This document shows, piece by piece, positions 43,381 through 52,136 of a stretch of 64,000 bases of DNA. Below the pieces are notes generated by a model. It did not search any database. It was not told the origin of the DNA and saw only the letters and a program-made list of their open reading frames with translations. Origin of the DNA: Spirochaetales bacterium (GTDB lineage Bacteria; Spirochaetota; Leptospiria; Leptospirales; Leptonemataceae); the NCBI GenBank assembly GCA_015075425.1, contig JABTUL010000002.1, positions 1,009,808 to 1,073,807 on the forward strand, written 5' to 3'. A program made the translations under genes and the position numbers. The first letter of the stretch is position 1, and the number at the start of each line of letters is the position of its first letter.

Positions 43381-45119
43381 TGACATTTGGCCGGGCAGTA
43401 CAACTGCTAACGGTTGGCGTTTTCGTTTTCACCTGCGCCCGTCCACAGCCGGAGCTTCGCGAGGATGATCTGGCCTATTACACGCGCATGCTGAGTTCAC
43501 CTGCTTTCAACGGGCGTGAGTCGGGGACTCTTGATGCCTACCGGGCAGCGCGAACCATTGCTCGTGAACACAAGAGAAATCAACTGCAACCGCTGTACAG
43601 TGGATCTTTCATGGACCGATTTTCCATTGAATTGGGTTCAGAGGCTGACGGCGAGAATTTGCTCACTGTTACACTGGACAGCGAACAAAAAACTTTTCCA
43701 ATCACTCCGGTGCCTTCAGCGGTCCGCTCGGAACTAACTGGCGAACTTCTTTACGCCTCTTTTTGTTTGCGCTCGGCTACGGGAAGCGAACTGCATGGTT
43801 TGCCGGTTCGTGGGCGAGTGCTCCTGTGCAGTCGTTACGCACCCGGTGGAAAGGAAAATCAGAAGTTTCAGCGGGAGATGAGCTTTCAGGCCAAACTTCA
43901 GGCGGCCCGGGAAGCGGGCGCTACAGGACTCATTTTTTTGCGCGGGGCAGATGGACCGGTCATGAAAACGGAGGACTTTGAAGCAGATTTACGGGGAAAT
44001 TTTCCGGCGGCTTTTGTGAATGGTTCTGAGCTGTATGATCTCCTGCCCTGGCTTCGAACTGCAGAACAGGATTTGCTGGCCGGTAAGCCGGTGAAAGAAC
44101 ACGGGCGTATTGTCGGGAGTGCAACGCTTAAAACAGCTGTTAAAGAAAAGAAACGCCCCGGTTTCAACGTAGGGGCCGTACCCTATCCCCATGAGCACGG
44201 TCGTCCCCGCGTACTGGTGGGTGCCCATCTGGATCATATAGGCCGGGGAGACTTTTCAAGCATGGGTAAGCGCGGTCGCATCCACCCGGGAGCTGATGAC
44301 AATGCTTCGGGGACGGCAGTACTTCTGGAACTGGGTGCCTATCTACAAAAAAATCCCGTTGCCGGGCTCAATGTAGAAATTGTCCACTTCGATGGCGAAG
44401 AACGTGGCTTGCTGGGAGCGGAGATTCACGCGACGCGCAATGAAAAAAATCTCCCGGATTATATGATCAATCTGGATATGGTAGGACGGTTGCGCAAGGA
44501 AAGGGGACTGCATTTGCAGGGAGCCGATAGCGGCGATGAGCGCTGGCGTGATCTTCTGCTGGAAGCACACAGTCGTTCCAGCCTGGGTCAGTTGAAACTG
44601 GATTTCATGCCGGGCGGTCGCGGGCCTTCCGATCACAGCGTGTTTTACATGCGCAACGTACCGGTGGCCTTTTTGTTCACCGGCGAACATAGCGAATACC
44701 ACACAGAGCGTGATACTTTTGATACTCTTAACCTGGAAGGGTTGCTGGGCGTAACGGAATTCACTCTGGAAATTTTGCACGGGATTGCCAGCCTGAGTCC
44801 ACCGGTAAACTTTCGTCGGGCCCCCGAAGAACCATTGCGCGCTGCTTTTTCCTGGAAACTTCGCCTGGGGATCATGCCTGGCAACTACACCGGCAATGAC
44901 GGAATTCTGGTGGGAGCGATTCGCAAAGAAGCCCCCATCGCAAACAGTGGGCTGAAAGAAGGCGATGTCATTCAAAAAATTGGATCCGAGTCCATACTGA
45001 CCATGCGCGACCTTATGCGTTTTCTGGATCAGGCCAGCGCGGAAAAGGAGTATGAATTTACCATTCGGCGGAAGGAAGAAGTGCTTACCGTCCGTTCACG
45101 CTTATGGAGCGGCCGTTGA
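43380..45119 (+). CDS. M28-family aminopeptidase lipoprotein with PA and PDZ domains
   Basis: A 579-residue exported zinc peptidase. Lipobox VGVFVFTC (Cys 19). A PA-like insert lies at about 110-240. The M28 core has all metal ligands: VGAHLDHIG (His), PGADDNASGTA (Asp), FDGEERGLLG (catalytic Glu, metal Glu), INLDMVGR (Asp) and SEYHTERDTFD (His). A C-terminal PDZ domain (about 490-570; LRLGIMPGN, GLKEGDVIQKIGSE) follows. It probably trims peptides at the cell surface or periplasm. It is translationally coupled to the propeller lipoprotein and overlaps the mutarotase-like gene by 16 bases. Confidence 0.92.
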   Translation: MTFGRAVQLLTVGVFVFTCARPQPELREDDLAYYTRMLSSPAFNGRESGTLDAYRAARTIAREHKRNQLQPLYSGSFMDRFSIELGSEADGENLLTVTLDSEQKTFPITPVPSAVRSELTGELLYASFCLRSATGSELHGLPVRGRVLLCSRYAPGGKENQKFQREMSFQAKLQAAREAGATGLIFLRGADGPVMKTEDFEADLRGNFPAAFVNGSELYDLLPWLRTAEQDLLAGKPVKEHGRIVGSATLKTAVKEKKRPGFNVGAVPYPHEHGRPRVLVGAHLDHIGRGDFSSMGKRGRIHPGADDNASGTAVLLELGAYLQKNPVAGLNVEIVHFDGEERGLLGAEIHATRNEKNLPDYMINLDMVGRLRKERGLHLQGADSGDERWRDLLLEAHSRSSLGQLKLDFMPGGRGPSDHSVFYMRNVPVAFLFTGEHSEYHTERDTFDTLNLEGLLGVTEFTLEILHGIASLSPPVNFRRAPEEPLRAAFSWKLRLGIMPGNYTGNDGILVGAIRKEAPIANSGLKEGDVIQKIGSESILTMRDLMRFLDQASAEKEYEFTIRRKEEVLTVRSRLWSGR

Positions 45120-46012
45120 ATCAGGTCCTGGACCTGGGCCACTACTTTGAACTCAGGTCCGGTCAGAGCCGGGCTCGTATATTAAAAAAAGGAAATAATT
45201 TATTTTCTCTGAAAAATGATGGGGAGCCGAACTGGATGTATTTCCCCTTTGTCCCGGAGCGCCCGGAAAGTCCGCTTCTTGCCGGGAATCCCTTCCTTTT
45301 TCCCTGGGCCAATCGGCTGCAGAGCGATGGATTTTCTTTCCAGGGACGATTCTATCCCGTGCAACCGCTACTGCGTGATGGCCGGGGACTGCCGCTGCAC
45401 GGGCTGGTTCTCGATCAGGTCTGGACGCAATTTTCCGATCAGACTCCGGATTATGCCCGTCTGGACAGCCGCGTTATCTGGAATGAGAGTCATCCGGGTT
45501 TTGCCTCTTTTCCTTTTGAACAGGAGATCAGCATCAGCCACATTCTTACTCCCGGTTGTTTACAAATACGAACTGTTATAAAGAACACAGGAAATGTGCC
45601 GCTGCCCGTTAGCTTTGGATTTCATCCCTATTTTTTGTGCGATGTGGAGCGTGAAGCGGTGCGCATCGGGCTCCCGGATGCCCGCTATCTAAAGCTTGAT
45701 GAGCGGCTGCTACCCCTTGATGCCACGACACCCGTTCTTGAGCCGTGGCTCGCGCTTCCAGAACTGCTGGACACCGGATTGACGCAAATGTCTCCTGATG
45801 CAGTTTTTGTACTCCGAGCGGCTGAGCGGGAACTCCGGCTGGAGTTGGGGGAGGGCTTTTCCACTTTCTGGTTGTATTCGCCGGCCGGGCCGCACTGCGA
45901 CTTTGTATGCCTGGAACCCATGGTGGCGCCGGCCAACGCGCTGTGCCTGGAGAGAACTCCGGTAACCCATCCAGGCCAGAGCTACCTGGCAGCATTCCGC
46001 ATTCAGTTTTAA
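45104..46012 (+). CDS. Aldose 1-epimerase-like protein (galactose mutarotase fold)
   Basis: A 302-residue protein of the GalM supersandwich fold. Visible landmarks are GNPFLFPWANRL (Arg/Asn sugar-contact region), GLPLHGLVLDQVW (catalytic-site His), PVSFGFHPYFL (second His) and FVCLEPMVAPANAL (general-base Glu). So the His/His/Glu set of mutarotases is kept. It would interconvert anomers of a hexose or hexose phosphate in the cytoplasm. It overlaps the M28 gene by 16 bases and ends 4 bases inside a convergent flavoenzyme gene. Confidence 0.88.
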   Translation: MERPLNQVLDLGHYFELRSGQSRARILKKGNNLFSLKNDGEPNWMYFPFVPERPESPLLAGNPFLFPWANRLQSDGFSFQGRFYPVQPLLRDGRGLPLHGLVLDQVWTQFSDQTPDYARLDSRVIWNESHPGFASFPFEQEISISHILTPGCLQIRTVIKNTGNVPLPVSFGFHPYFLCDVEREAVRIGLPDARYLKLDERLLPLDATTPVLEPWLALPELLDTGLTQMSPDAVFVLRAAERELRLELGEGFSTFWLYSPAGPHCDFVCLEPMVAPANALCLERTPVTHPGQSYLAAFRIQF

Positions 46013-47691
46013 TCCACAAGTTTGCCCGGATTCATGATGCCGGCAGGGTCCAGGGCAGCTTTGAAATCCGTGATCCATTTGTAAGCTGTCGGATTGGATT
46101 TCTTAAAAAAACTTTTATGGTCTACCCCGATTCCATGGTGATGGCTGATATTGCCACCACTGCGAATCACAGCTGCAGATACGGCGTCCTTGATGCGGTG
46201 CCATTGCTTCAGAGTATCGTTTTCCAGAGCAAAGAATATGGTAAAATAGATACAGACCCCATCCGGATATGTATGGCTTAAATGGGACATGATCCGACCG
46301 TGCTTGCAAACCGATGGAAAGGTTTGATAAACATTTTCACGTAATTCACGGAGTCGGCTGTACGCAACGGCTGTTTCAAAGGTATCTACACCAATCCCCG
46401 CTGGAATCAGGTGGTTGCGCAAGTAGGGAAGATTGAAGCGTCCCCGCAGCCAGCTGTTGCCGGCAGACGTGCCGGCGTCCATACCTCCGTGGGCGCGGGC
46501 CAGATGTTTCATTTTGCGCGCGGTAAAGGCAACATCCCTTTCTGCACCCTCGAGACCGACGATGAGGATGACATGCTCACTCAGGCTTTTCATCGCCAGC
46601 AGGATGTCCTGAACTTTCTGTTTGATCCTTCCGGTTGCAGTCTGGCTGTGCCGGAGTCGGCTCAGGAGTCCCAGCATTCGAGATTCCTCAGGGTCAGAGA
46701 GGCGTAGCATGGCTGTCTGCGGCCAGCCAGCGCGTGTAGCGGCCTGCAGTGCAGCCACGCCATCCTCAAATCGCGGGAAAAGGAAAGCTCTGTAGCTACG
46801 TGTCTGCGGTAACGGGTGAATGCGTAGAGTAGCCTCTGTGATCACACCAAGCGCTCCCTCACTGCCAATGAGCAGGGAACGCAAATCGGGACCGGTGCTG
46901 GCAGCGGGAACGGCATCGCTTTCAAAGATTCCGGCCGGAGTCACGATCCGGGCACTGTAAACCATATCTTCTATTTTTCCATATTTTCCGCTTTGCTGGC
47001 CCGAGCCACGTGCGGCTATCCAGCCGCCCAAGGTAGAATACTCAAAACTTTGGGGGAAGTGAGAAACGGTAAACCCTTTTTCCTGAAGGACTTTTTCCAG
47101 CTCCGGCCCGTATATTCCGGCCTGGGCGCGGACCAGGTGATCTTCTGTAGAAATGTCAATAATCTGATTCAACCGCATCAGGTCTAAGGAAAGGATCGCT
47201 TTCTGTTTTTTTCGCAGAGCTTCGACTCCACCAACAACGGACGTGCCACCTCCGAAAGGAATCACCGCCCAGTTTTTTTGCGCCGCCAGTTGTATTATTT
47301 TAACGATCTGTGATTCGTTTTCCGGGTACACAACAGCATCAACAAATTCTCGCAGAGAATTTGTTTTTAGACGAATGACATCATAGTAGCTCTGACCGCA
47401 GGAATGAAGCACACGTTCCTGCCTGTCGGTCCGGATTCCTTCCTTTCCGGTGATACGCAGGAGCAATTGCAGATCTGAAGAAGGCAAACGACTGGCCGGT
47501 AACTTGATTTCGTCCAGATCCAGTTCGCGCAGTGATAGCAAATGACCGGCACCGATTTCCCGTTGCACCATTTTTACAATGGCTGGCAGAAGCTCGGGAT
47601 AGGCAAAATCCGTACCCTGCGTTCCCCAGGCGTCCCAGCGCAGAGCGCTGCGCTGGTAATTGAGTAAGGCAATTTCCGGGTACACGGGCAA
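46009..47691 (-). CDS. Alkyldihydroxyacetonephosphate synthase-like flavoenzyme
   Basis: A 560-residue protein of the vanillyl-alcohol-oxidase/FAD-4 family. The FAD domain has VIPFGGGTSVVGGVEAL, FPQSFEYSTLGGWIAARGSG, YGKIEDMVYSARIVTP and LIGSEGALGVITEATLRIHP. The cap has SWLRGRFNLPYLRNHL and DTFETA; the C-terminus has SHLSHTYPDGVCIYFT, the triple His GGNISHHHGIGVD and LDPAGIMNPGKL. The HHH motif and YFT are hallmarks of AGPS, which makes ether lipids from acyl-DHAP. Some bacterial homologues act on lactate or glycolate, so ether-lipid synthesis is an inference. Start is TTG 47691, or GTG 47685, right after the stop of a small upstream ORF. Confidence 0.87.
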   Translation of the reverse strand: MPVYPEIALLNYQRSALRWDAWGTQGTDFAYPELLPAIVKMVQREIGAGHLLSLRELDLDEIKLPASRLPSSDLQLLLRITGKEGIRTDRQERVLHSCGQSYYDVIRLKTNSLREFVDAVVYPENESQIVKIIQLAAQKNWAVIPFGGGTSVVGGVEALRKKQKAILSLDLMRLNQIIDISTEDHLVRAQAGIYGPELEKVLQEKGFTVSHFPQSFEYSTLGGWIAARGSGQQSGKYGKIEDMVYSARIVTPAGIFESDAVPAASTGPDLRSLLIGSEGALGVITEATLRIHPLPQTRSYRAFLFPRFEDGVAALQAATRAGWPQTAMLRLSDPEESRMLGLLSRLRHSQTATGRIKQKVQDILLAMKSLSEHVILIVGLEGAERDVAFTARKMKHLARAHGGMDAGTSAGNSWLRGRFNLPYLRNHLIPAGIGVDTFETAVAYSRLRELRENVYQTFPSVCKHGRIMSHLSHTYPDGVCIYFTIFFALENDTLKQWHRIKDAVSAAVIRSGGNISHHHGIGVDHKSFFKKSNPTAYKWITDFKAALDPAGIMNPGKLVD

Positions 47692-47922
47692 TCATTTGCG
47701 ATAAACCGGGAAAAAGCAAGGAACAATTTTGCTGGCTTTGAGATACTTACCCTGGAGCTGCCCGACTACGGATACAGTTTGTCCGCTATGCGGCTGGTGG
47801 ATGTTTTCTGGATCGGCCTGAAGGCGGACGATCTGTCTTTGCCGCGCCGGATTGAAGTAAACGAGGTAGGCCGTGCCTCTGGAATTTTTCTTGAGTATAC
47901 CTTGAAGAACGATTTGCACCAC
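47692..47922 (-). CDS. Small OB-fold-like protein
   Basis: A 76-residue basic protein. It has the strand pattern QIVLQGILKKN, TAYLVYFN, QIVRLQAD, QTVSVVGQLQG and LKASKIVPCFFPVYR, which resembles a five-strand OB barrel of the nucleic-acid-binding kind. This is a fold guess from strand order. Its stop directly abuts the start of the flavoenzyme gene, so they are translated from one mRNA. It may be the leading, regulatory gene of that unit. Confidence 0.55.
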   Translation of the reverse strand: MVQIVLQGILKKNSRGTAYLVYFNPARQRQIVRLQADPENIHQPHSGQTVSVVGQLQGKYLKASKIVPCFFPVYRK

Positions 47923-47956
47923 GAAGCTCCCCCTTTAGAGAGTTCCGGGTCTGCCT

Positions 47957-48634
47957 GTGGGGATTTGTTGCATAAAAAAATGGCTGCTCTCTGTCTTCGC
48001 AGTCTCCGCGTTTTCGTTACAGGCCACGCCACTGTGTGAACTTGCCAATGGTCCGGAAAAAACGCAGGCAATGCATTCCACCGGAAGCGCACTGAGTGGT
48101 CGGCTGCAGCTCGGCCGGCACCCCTTTATCCTGCTGGCCATCTGTCGCCCCAACGCCCGTTTTACTACGGCTCTGCCCGATCTGCGCCGCTACCTTATTG
48201 CACCCGGGGAGCGGATCAGTCGGGTTGAATACCTGGAAGTTCAGGGAATGCCGGCCGCCATCTTTCGGCGTACCGGATTTAGCTCCGGCCGTAAGGTGGA
48301 ACGCATGGAACTTTACTTTGCCACTCGTGACTTTGTTTATCGATTTTCCCTGTTGCCTGAAGCTGAAAGCGACCTTCCCTGGACGGACCCGGCCGGATCC
48401 TATCTAAAAGAACTGGCGCTTTCTTTAAAGTTTTCCGGGCCCGTGTTTCGTCCTATCAGTGAAGCGGCCTTTGAGAAGAGATTGCGCATAGCCCTGGCAT
48501 TGCTGGCCTTTCTTGCCCTGGTGCTATTTGCTATTCTTTACCGCTCTTTCCGGAGGAAGAAAAAATCAGTTGCGCAGGAAGGGACTCTGTCCCCACAGAC
48601 CGATACTATAGTTAAATCGAATGAAAAAATTTAG
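47957..48634 (+). CDS. Exported single-pass membrane protein, unknown function
   Basis: A 225-residue protein. The N-terminus (KKWLLSVFAVSAFSLQATP) is a signal peptide; residues about 177-195 (ALALLAFLALVLFAILY) form one helix followed by a basic tail. So the middle 150 residues are outside the cytoplasm. They contain strand-like segments (MPAAIFRRTGFSSGRKVERM; ELYFATRDFVYRFSLLPE). GTG 47957 is the likely start. It overlaps the next gene by 14 bases and may be its membrane partner. No family recognised. Confidence 0.68.
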   Translation: MGICCIKKWLLSVFAVSAFSLQATPLCELANGPEKTQAMHSTGSALSGRLQLGRHPFILLAICRPNARFTTALPDLRRYLIAPGERISRVEYLEVQGMPAAIFRRTGFSSGRKVERMELYFATRDFVYRFSLLPEAESDLPWTDPAGSYLKELALSLKFSGPVFRPISEAAFEKRLRIALALLAFLALVLFAILYRSFRRKKKSVAQEGTLSPQTDTIVKSNEKI

Positions 48635-49691
48635 TCATATCATCAAAGATGCCCTTACTCTTTCCCTCAATTCCGATCAAGCCAACCAGCTGGCCCGGGA
48701 GATGGATGGGAAATTCAGCCTTTCCCGTCTGACGGGCTTTGGAGAGCGCATTGCTATTCCCAACCATGCTGCCGCTGAAGCCATCATGAAATACTTTCCC
48801 ACGGAGGAAGAGCAGATAGAATTTTTACAATGGATGATTCATTACGACGGGAAGTTTTTGTATGACCGCTCATTTCATTTTCATAATATTAAGGACACCA
48901 TTCACCAGCTGGCCCTGCATAAATGGATCTATGATGCAGACACACGGCATTTTTTTCGCGATTCCTTTCACCTGGAGAAGCTCAATTTTCTGGACGCGAT
49001 TCAAGCCATGGATATCCGCGATTCTGCCCGTGCCCGTGAGTATCTGGCTCTCCTGAAGGAACGCAAAGAAGAAGCTGTTACCCGTGATGTCGAGTGGAGC
49101 GTCACCATGCGGCTCTACAGCATGAACCAGGATTCAGGGAGTTTGATTCACGAAGTGGTGGACATGCTACTCCGCTGTGTGCAAAGGCAGGCGCAACTGA
49201 GCGACGTTTTTGTTGCGGTGAAGGAGCTGGTGATCAATGCTTCCAAGGCCAACTACAAGCAGGTCTTTGAACGGCAAACGGAATCGGCCTATGGAATTAC
49301 GGCACGCAATAACTATCCAGCCTTTCTGGAAATGTTCCGCAAGGAAATCGAAGATAACGGTCAGGAAAATCTGGCCCGCCTGGCAGAAGGTGAAGATCGC
49401 TTTTTTGATATCATATTCAAGAACAGTCGCTTCAGCGTTTCTTTCTGGACCCAGAATTACGCGAAAATCGCACCTCCGGAAAAGAAGCAGTTGATGAAAA
49501 TGCTCGACTACAAGCTCGCGGAAGATGTGACTCTGGTCGATGAAGAAGATCCCCTGAAAGAAGGTGGCGGAATGGGGATCAAGCTGGTAAGGCGAGTGCT
49601 TGCCGGTCTCACAACAGACCCCCAGCCGCTGAAGCTGGTCTTCTATCCCGAATCCACAAAGATTGGTTTTTTCCTGCCGCGCGTGGATTAG
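48621..49691 (+). CDS. Cryptic GHKL-ATPase-like protein
   Basis: A 356-residue cytoplasmic protein. Residues 1-190 are helical with no known domain. Residues 195-356 keep the outline of a GHKL (histidine kinase/RsbW) ATPase: an N-box KELVINASKANYK (201-213), a diverged G1 box FWTQNYAKIAPPEKKQL where the usual Asp-x-Gly-x-Gly is missing, and a G2-like EGGGMGIKLVRRVL (314-327), ending IGFFLPRVD. Such a protein could bind ATP and act as a kinase of STAS proteins, or be a non-catalytic relative. It is cotranscribed with the preceding membrane protein (14-base overlap). Family assignment is by eye. Confidence 0.66.
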   Translation: MKKFSHIIKDALTLSLNSDQANQLAREMDGKFSLSRLTGFGERIAIPNHAAAEAIMKYFPTEEEQIEFLQWMIHYDGKFLYDRSFHFHNIKDTIHQLALHKWIYDADTRHFFRDSFHLEKLNFLDAIQAMDIRDSARAREYLALLKERKEEAVTRDVEWSVTMRLYSMNQDSGSLIHEVVDMLLRCVQRQAQLSDVFVAVKELVINASKANYKQVFERQTESAYGITARNNYPAFLEMFRKEIEDNGQENLARLAEGEDRFFDIIFKNSRFSVSFWTQNYAKIAPPEKKQLMKMLDYKLAEDVTLVDEEDPLKEGGGMGIKLVRRVLAGLTTDPQPLKLVFYPESTKIGFFLPRVD

Positions 49692-50476
49692 AATTCGCGA
49701 GATGCCCGGTCCAGGAAAGTCTTTTCCTTGCGTGACAGGCTGTTCATTCCTTCTCTGCTGATTTTATCAAGGAGGCGGTCAACTTCCGCTTTCATCTGAA
49801 TGCGAGAATCAATTTCACGTTGTTTGCGCTTGAGTCGGCGGCGGCGAAAGTATTCCTTAATGCGTGACTCACCGCTGCTCGGGCTACCGCGCCGGCGGGC
49901 ATGGTAGTACAGGAAGAATGTGGCCGCCAGGGCCCCGCCGCTTTGTTGCAACAGACTTTCAGGAAACCCGTAGAGAGAAGTCAAAAGGAACAGGATCAAG
50001 ATGATCCATTTCATCTTGAGCTTGAGGACAAAAAAGAAATAGGCTTCACGATCGGGCCAGATGATGGCATAGGCTACCAGCACTGCCCCCAGAATTCCGG
50101 CAATACCGCCGATGGAGAGGCCGGGGAGGACAGGGCTGGCCAGTAGAGGCAGGGCCGCGCTGCCCAGAATTGCATAGAACACAAATTTTATAAAGTTTAA
50201 TGATCCCCAGTTGGTCTCCAGTTCCGATCCAAAGCTCCAGAGCATCAGCAACATAAAACCGAGTTGAATCAGTGCGCTGAGCCATTGACGATCGGTAACA
50301 AAAAGATGCGTAAAGGGCTGATACCAGGCGAAGTCAGTGCTGAAGTGCAGGCGTAGATCTCCGGCAGGTGGTCGGTTGAACAGCATGGCGATGGAAGAAA
50401 TGATAAATGCCAGGCTGAAGAGAATCAGTAAAAAAAAGACGGTCCGGGTGATGGGAATGAAAGCGCGGTCCCGCAT
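49688..50476 (-). CDS. Rhomboid-fold membrane protein lacking the catalytic residues
   Basis: A 262-residue protein with six or seven helices (residues 10-170) and a charged cytoplasmic tail. The rhomboid landmarks FTHLFVTDRQW (helix 2), LWSFGSELETNWGSLNFIKF and SIGGIAGILGA are present. However, the catalytic GxSG is G-I-A-G (Ala 126), and the helix-6 HxxG is QSGG (Gln 178), so both Ser and His are missing. It should be a pseudoprotease that binds membrane clients. The tail EVDRLLDKISREGMNSLSRK is a conserved helix pair found after many bacterial rhomboid-like domains. The stop overlaps the convergent GHKL-like gene by 4 bases. Confidence 0.8.
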   Translation of the reverse strand: MRDRAFIPITRTVFFLLILFSLAFIISSIAMLFNRPPAGDLRLHFSTDFAWYQPFTHLFVTDRQWLSALIQLGFMLLMLWSFGSELETNWGSLNFIKFVFYAILGSAALPLLASPVLPGLSIGGIAGILGAVLVAYAIIWPDREAYFFFVLKLKMKWIILILFLLTSLYGFPESLLQQSGGALAATFFLYYHARRRGSPSSGESRIKEYFRRRRLKRKQREIDSRIQMKAEVDRLLDKISREGMNSLSRKEKTFLDRASREF

Positions 50477-50558
50477 GGATCCTTAATTCCCGAAGTGCAG
50501 GAGAAGACAAGTCCAAATTGCTGCGTTGTTCCGTCCCGCCGCCTTCCGGAATCGCTTG

Positions 50559-51326
50559 TCAAGCAAAGCTGTGATCCAGAAGGATCATGAGAACAAAGCC
50601 TGATAGAAAAGAAAATGTAGCACTTGATTTATAATTTCCGCCGTGTGTTTCAGGGATGATTTCATTACTGATAACATAGAGCATGGCACCGGCAGCAAAA
50701 CCAAGCATCCCTGGAACCAGAGGTTCAGCGAGCCAGAGTGCCAGGCTGCCGATCAGTCCGCCAAAGGGCTCAATGAGGCCGGTGAGAAAGGCGATGCTGA
50801 ACGCCTGCCAGCGTGAATACTGGAGGGCCAGAAGTCCGGCGGCCACAGCCAGCCCTTCCGGCATATTCTGCAGGCCAATGCCTGTGGCCAGCGACAGGCC
50901 GCCGGAAAGCCCCCCGGCCCCAAAGCCCGCGCCAACGGCCATTCCCTCTGGAAAGTTGTGCAGAGCGATAGCCACAATGAACAGCCAGATGCGGGCCACC
51001 CGCGCAGGCGGCCCTTCGGTGCCGGAGATGAAATGTTCATGGGGCAGCAGGGCATGCGCTCCGGCCAGGAAAAATGCTCCGAGGCCAATGCCGCCGGTGA
51101 CGATCAGCACTCCGGCAACACCGGGCATCCTTGCTGCCGATAACTCAAGCGCTGGATCAATCAGGGAGAAGAACGTCGCTGCCAGCATGATCCCGGCGGC
51201 TCCGGATAGAAGAATCGTTTCCAGGTGGAGAGAAAGTCGGCGGATCAGAAAGACTCCGGCAGCGCCGATTCCCGTGGCCAGACCGGCCAGAAGACTTCCT
51301 GAAATACCCAGAAGCAAAGGGTCCAT
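50559..51326 (-). CDS. ZIP-family metal transporter
   Basis: A 255-residue protein with eight helices of the ZIP (GufA-like) group. The metal-binding helices 4 and 5 carry AIALHNFPEGMAVGAGF and IGLQNMPEGLAVAAGLLAL, both with the NxPEG motif of the binuclear site. FLTGLIEPFGGLIGSL and ISNEIIPETHGGN in later helices also match. It should import zinc, iron or manganese across the inner membrane. The gene is single: 82 bases separate it from the rhomboid-like gene, and the other side is divergent. Confidence 0.9.
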   Translation of the reverse strand: MDPLLLGISGSLLAGLATGIGAAGVFLIRRLSLHLETILLSGAAGIMLAATFFSLIDPALELSAARMPGVAGVLIVTGGIGLGAFFLAGAHALLPHEHFISGTEGPPARVARIWLFIVAIALHNFPEGMAVGAGFGAGGLSGGLSLATGIGLQNMPEGLAVAAGLLALQYSRWQAFSIAFLTGLIEPFGGLIGSLALWLAEPLVPGMLGFAAGAMLYVISNEIIPETHGGNYKSSATFSFLSGFVLMILLDHSFA

Positions 51327-51371
51327 GCAATTATGCTTTTCCCGTCACAAGCGCTGTCAAATCAATGACCG

Positions 51372-51746
51372 ATGCGACTCTTGTTTGTCTTTTTTCTCCT
51401 TTCTTCCCCGGCGATGGCCCAGACCTGGTGGCTCTTTGACCAGGAGTTGAAGAGCTGTCGCCCATTGCCTCCACAGCACGGTGAGACTCCGCTGCGTATG
51501 GTGGAACGACTCATGGGCCTGGAGCGGCCCTGCGAGCTGCGGGTACTCGCTGCCTCCGGTCAGGTCCTGATCGAATGCAAAGACAAGCCGGAGCGATTTT
51601 TCTGGTCCGACAGTGAGTTGCGTTGTCTGGAATACCTGGTGCATGCCCTGGCCGGAACAGATCTTTTGCATATTTTCAGCGGAAATCCCGCCGGCAAGGC
51701 CGTTCCTCTGAAGAAGGCAGCGCCGGCACCGGCGCCGGGCCCTTGA
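51372..51746 (+). CDS. Small secreted protein, unknown function
   Basis: A 124-residue protein with a signal peptide (FVFFLLSSPAMAQT, cleavage about 17). The mature protein has four Cys (SCRPLP, RPCELR, IECKDK, LRCLEY) and ends in an Ala/Pro-rich tail. It is upstream of a DUF59 gene by 72 bases on the same strand. No family recognised. Confidence 0.62.
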   Translation: MRLLFVFFLLSSPAMAQTWWLFDQELKSCRPLPPQHGETPLRMVERLMGLERPCELRVLAASGQVLIECKDKPERFFWSDSELRCLEYLVHALAGTDLLHIFSGNPAGKAVPLKKAAPAPAPGP

Positions 51747-51818
51747 GTATGCGCCCCGTGTGTCTGCAGTTCCCGCAAAAATGCTGGCCGGATTTCGTAC
51801 AGTGCAGTTATTGTTCCG

Positions 51819-52130
51819 GTGGAAGAAAACGAACAATGGCAGGAAGCCTGGAAGAATCTGGCGGAAATCGAAGATCCGGAGCTGGGCATCAGTATCACGG
51901 AACTGGGGCTGGTCTATGAGCTGCGCATTGAAGAGGCAAAGGCTTTCGTGAAAATGACATTCACTTCCATGGCCTGTCCGGTGGGACCACAACTGGTTGC
52001 CATGGCTGAAGGCGCTGTCCGCAAAGCGGCGGGGATTACGGATGCGGAAATTGAAGTCGTATTTTCACCACCGTGGAATCCGCGGGACATGGCTTCAGAA
52101 GAAGCGCAGCTGATGCTTGGAATCATTTAA
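51819..52130 (+). CDS. DUF59/MIP18-family protein (SufT/PaaD-like)
   Basis: A 103-residue protein. IEDPELGISITELGLVYEL is the MIP18 start (the family usually has DPE, then V or I-L-G-L-V). KMTFTSMACPVGPQLVAMAE has the conserved Cys after TxxxCP, and VVFSPPWNPRDMAS the usual end W-x-P-x-x-M. These proteins help mature iron-sulfur clusters. Start GTG 51819 fits the alignment. No suf operon is nearby, so it acts alone here. The stop is 6 bases from the end of the convergent TetR gene. Confidence 0.88.
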   Translation: MEENEQWQEAWKNLAEIEDPELGISITELGLVYELRIEEAKAFVKMTFTSMACPVGPQLVAMAEGAVRKAAGITDAEIEVVFSPPWNPRDMASEEAQLMLGII

Positions 52131-52136
52131 TTTTTT

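Noticed and set aside
51750..51918. Cys-rich ORF (CLQFPQKC, QCSYC) before and inside the DUF59 gene
   Set aside because: Overlaps the conserved DUF59 frame and has no SD; the CxxC pairs look like chance.
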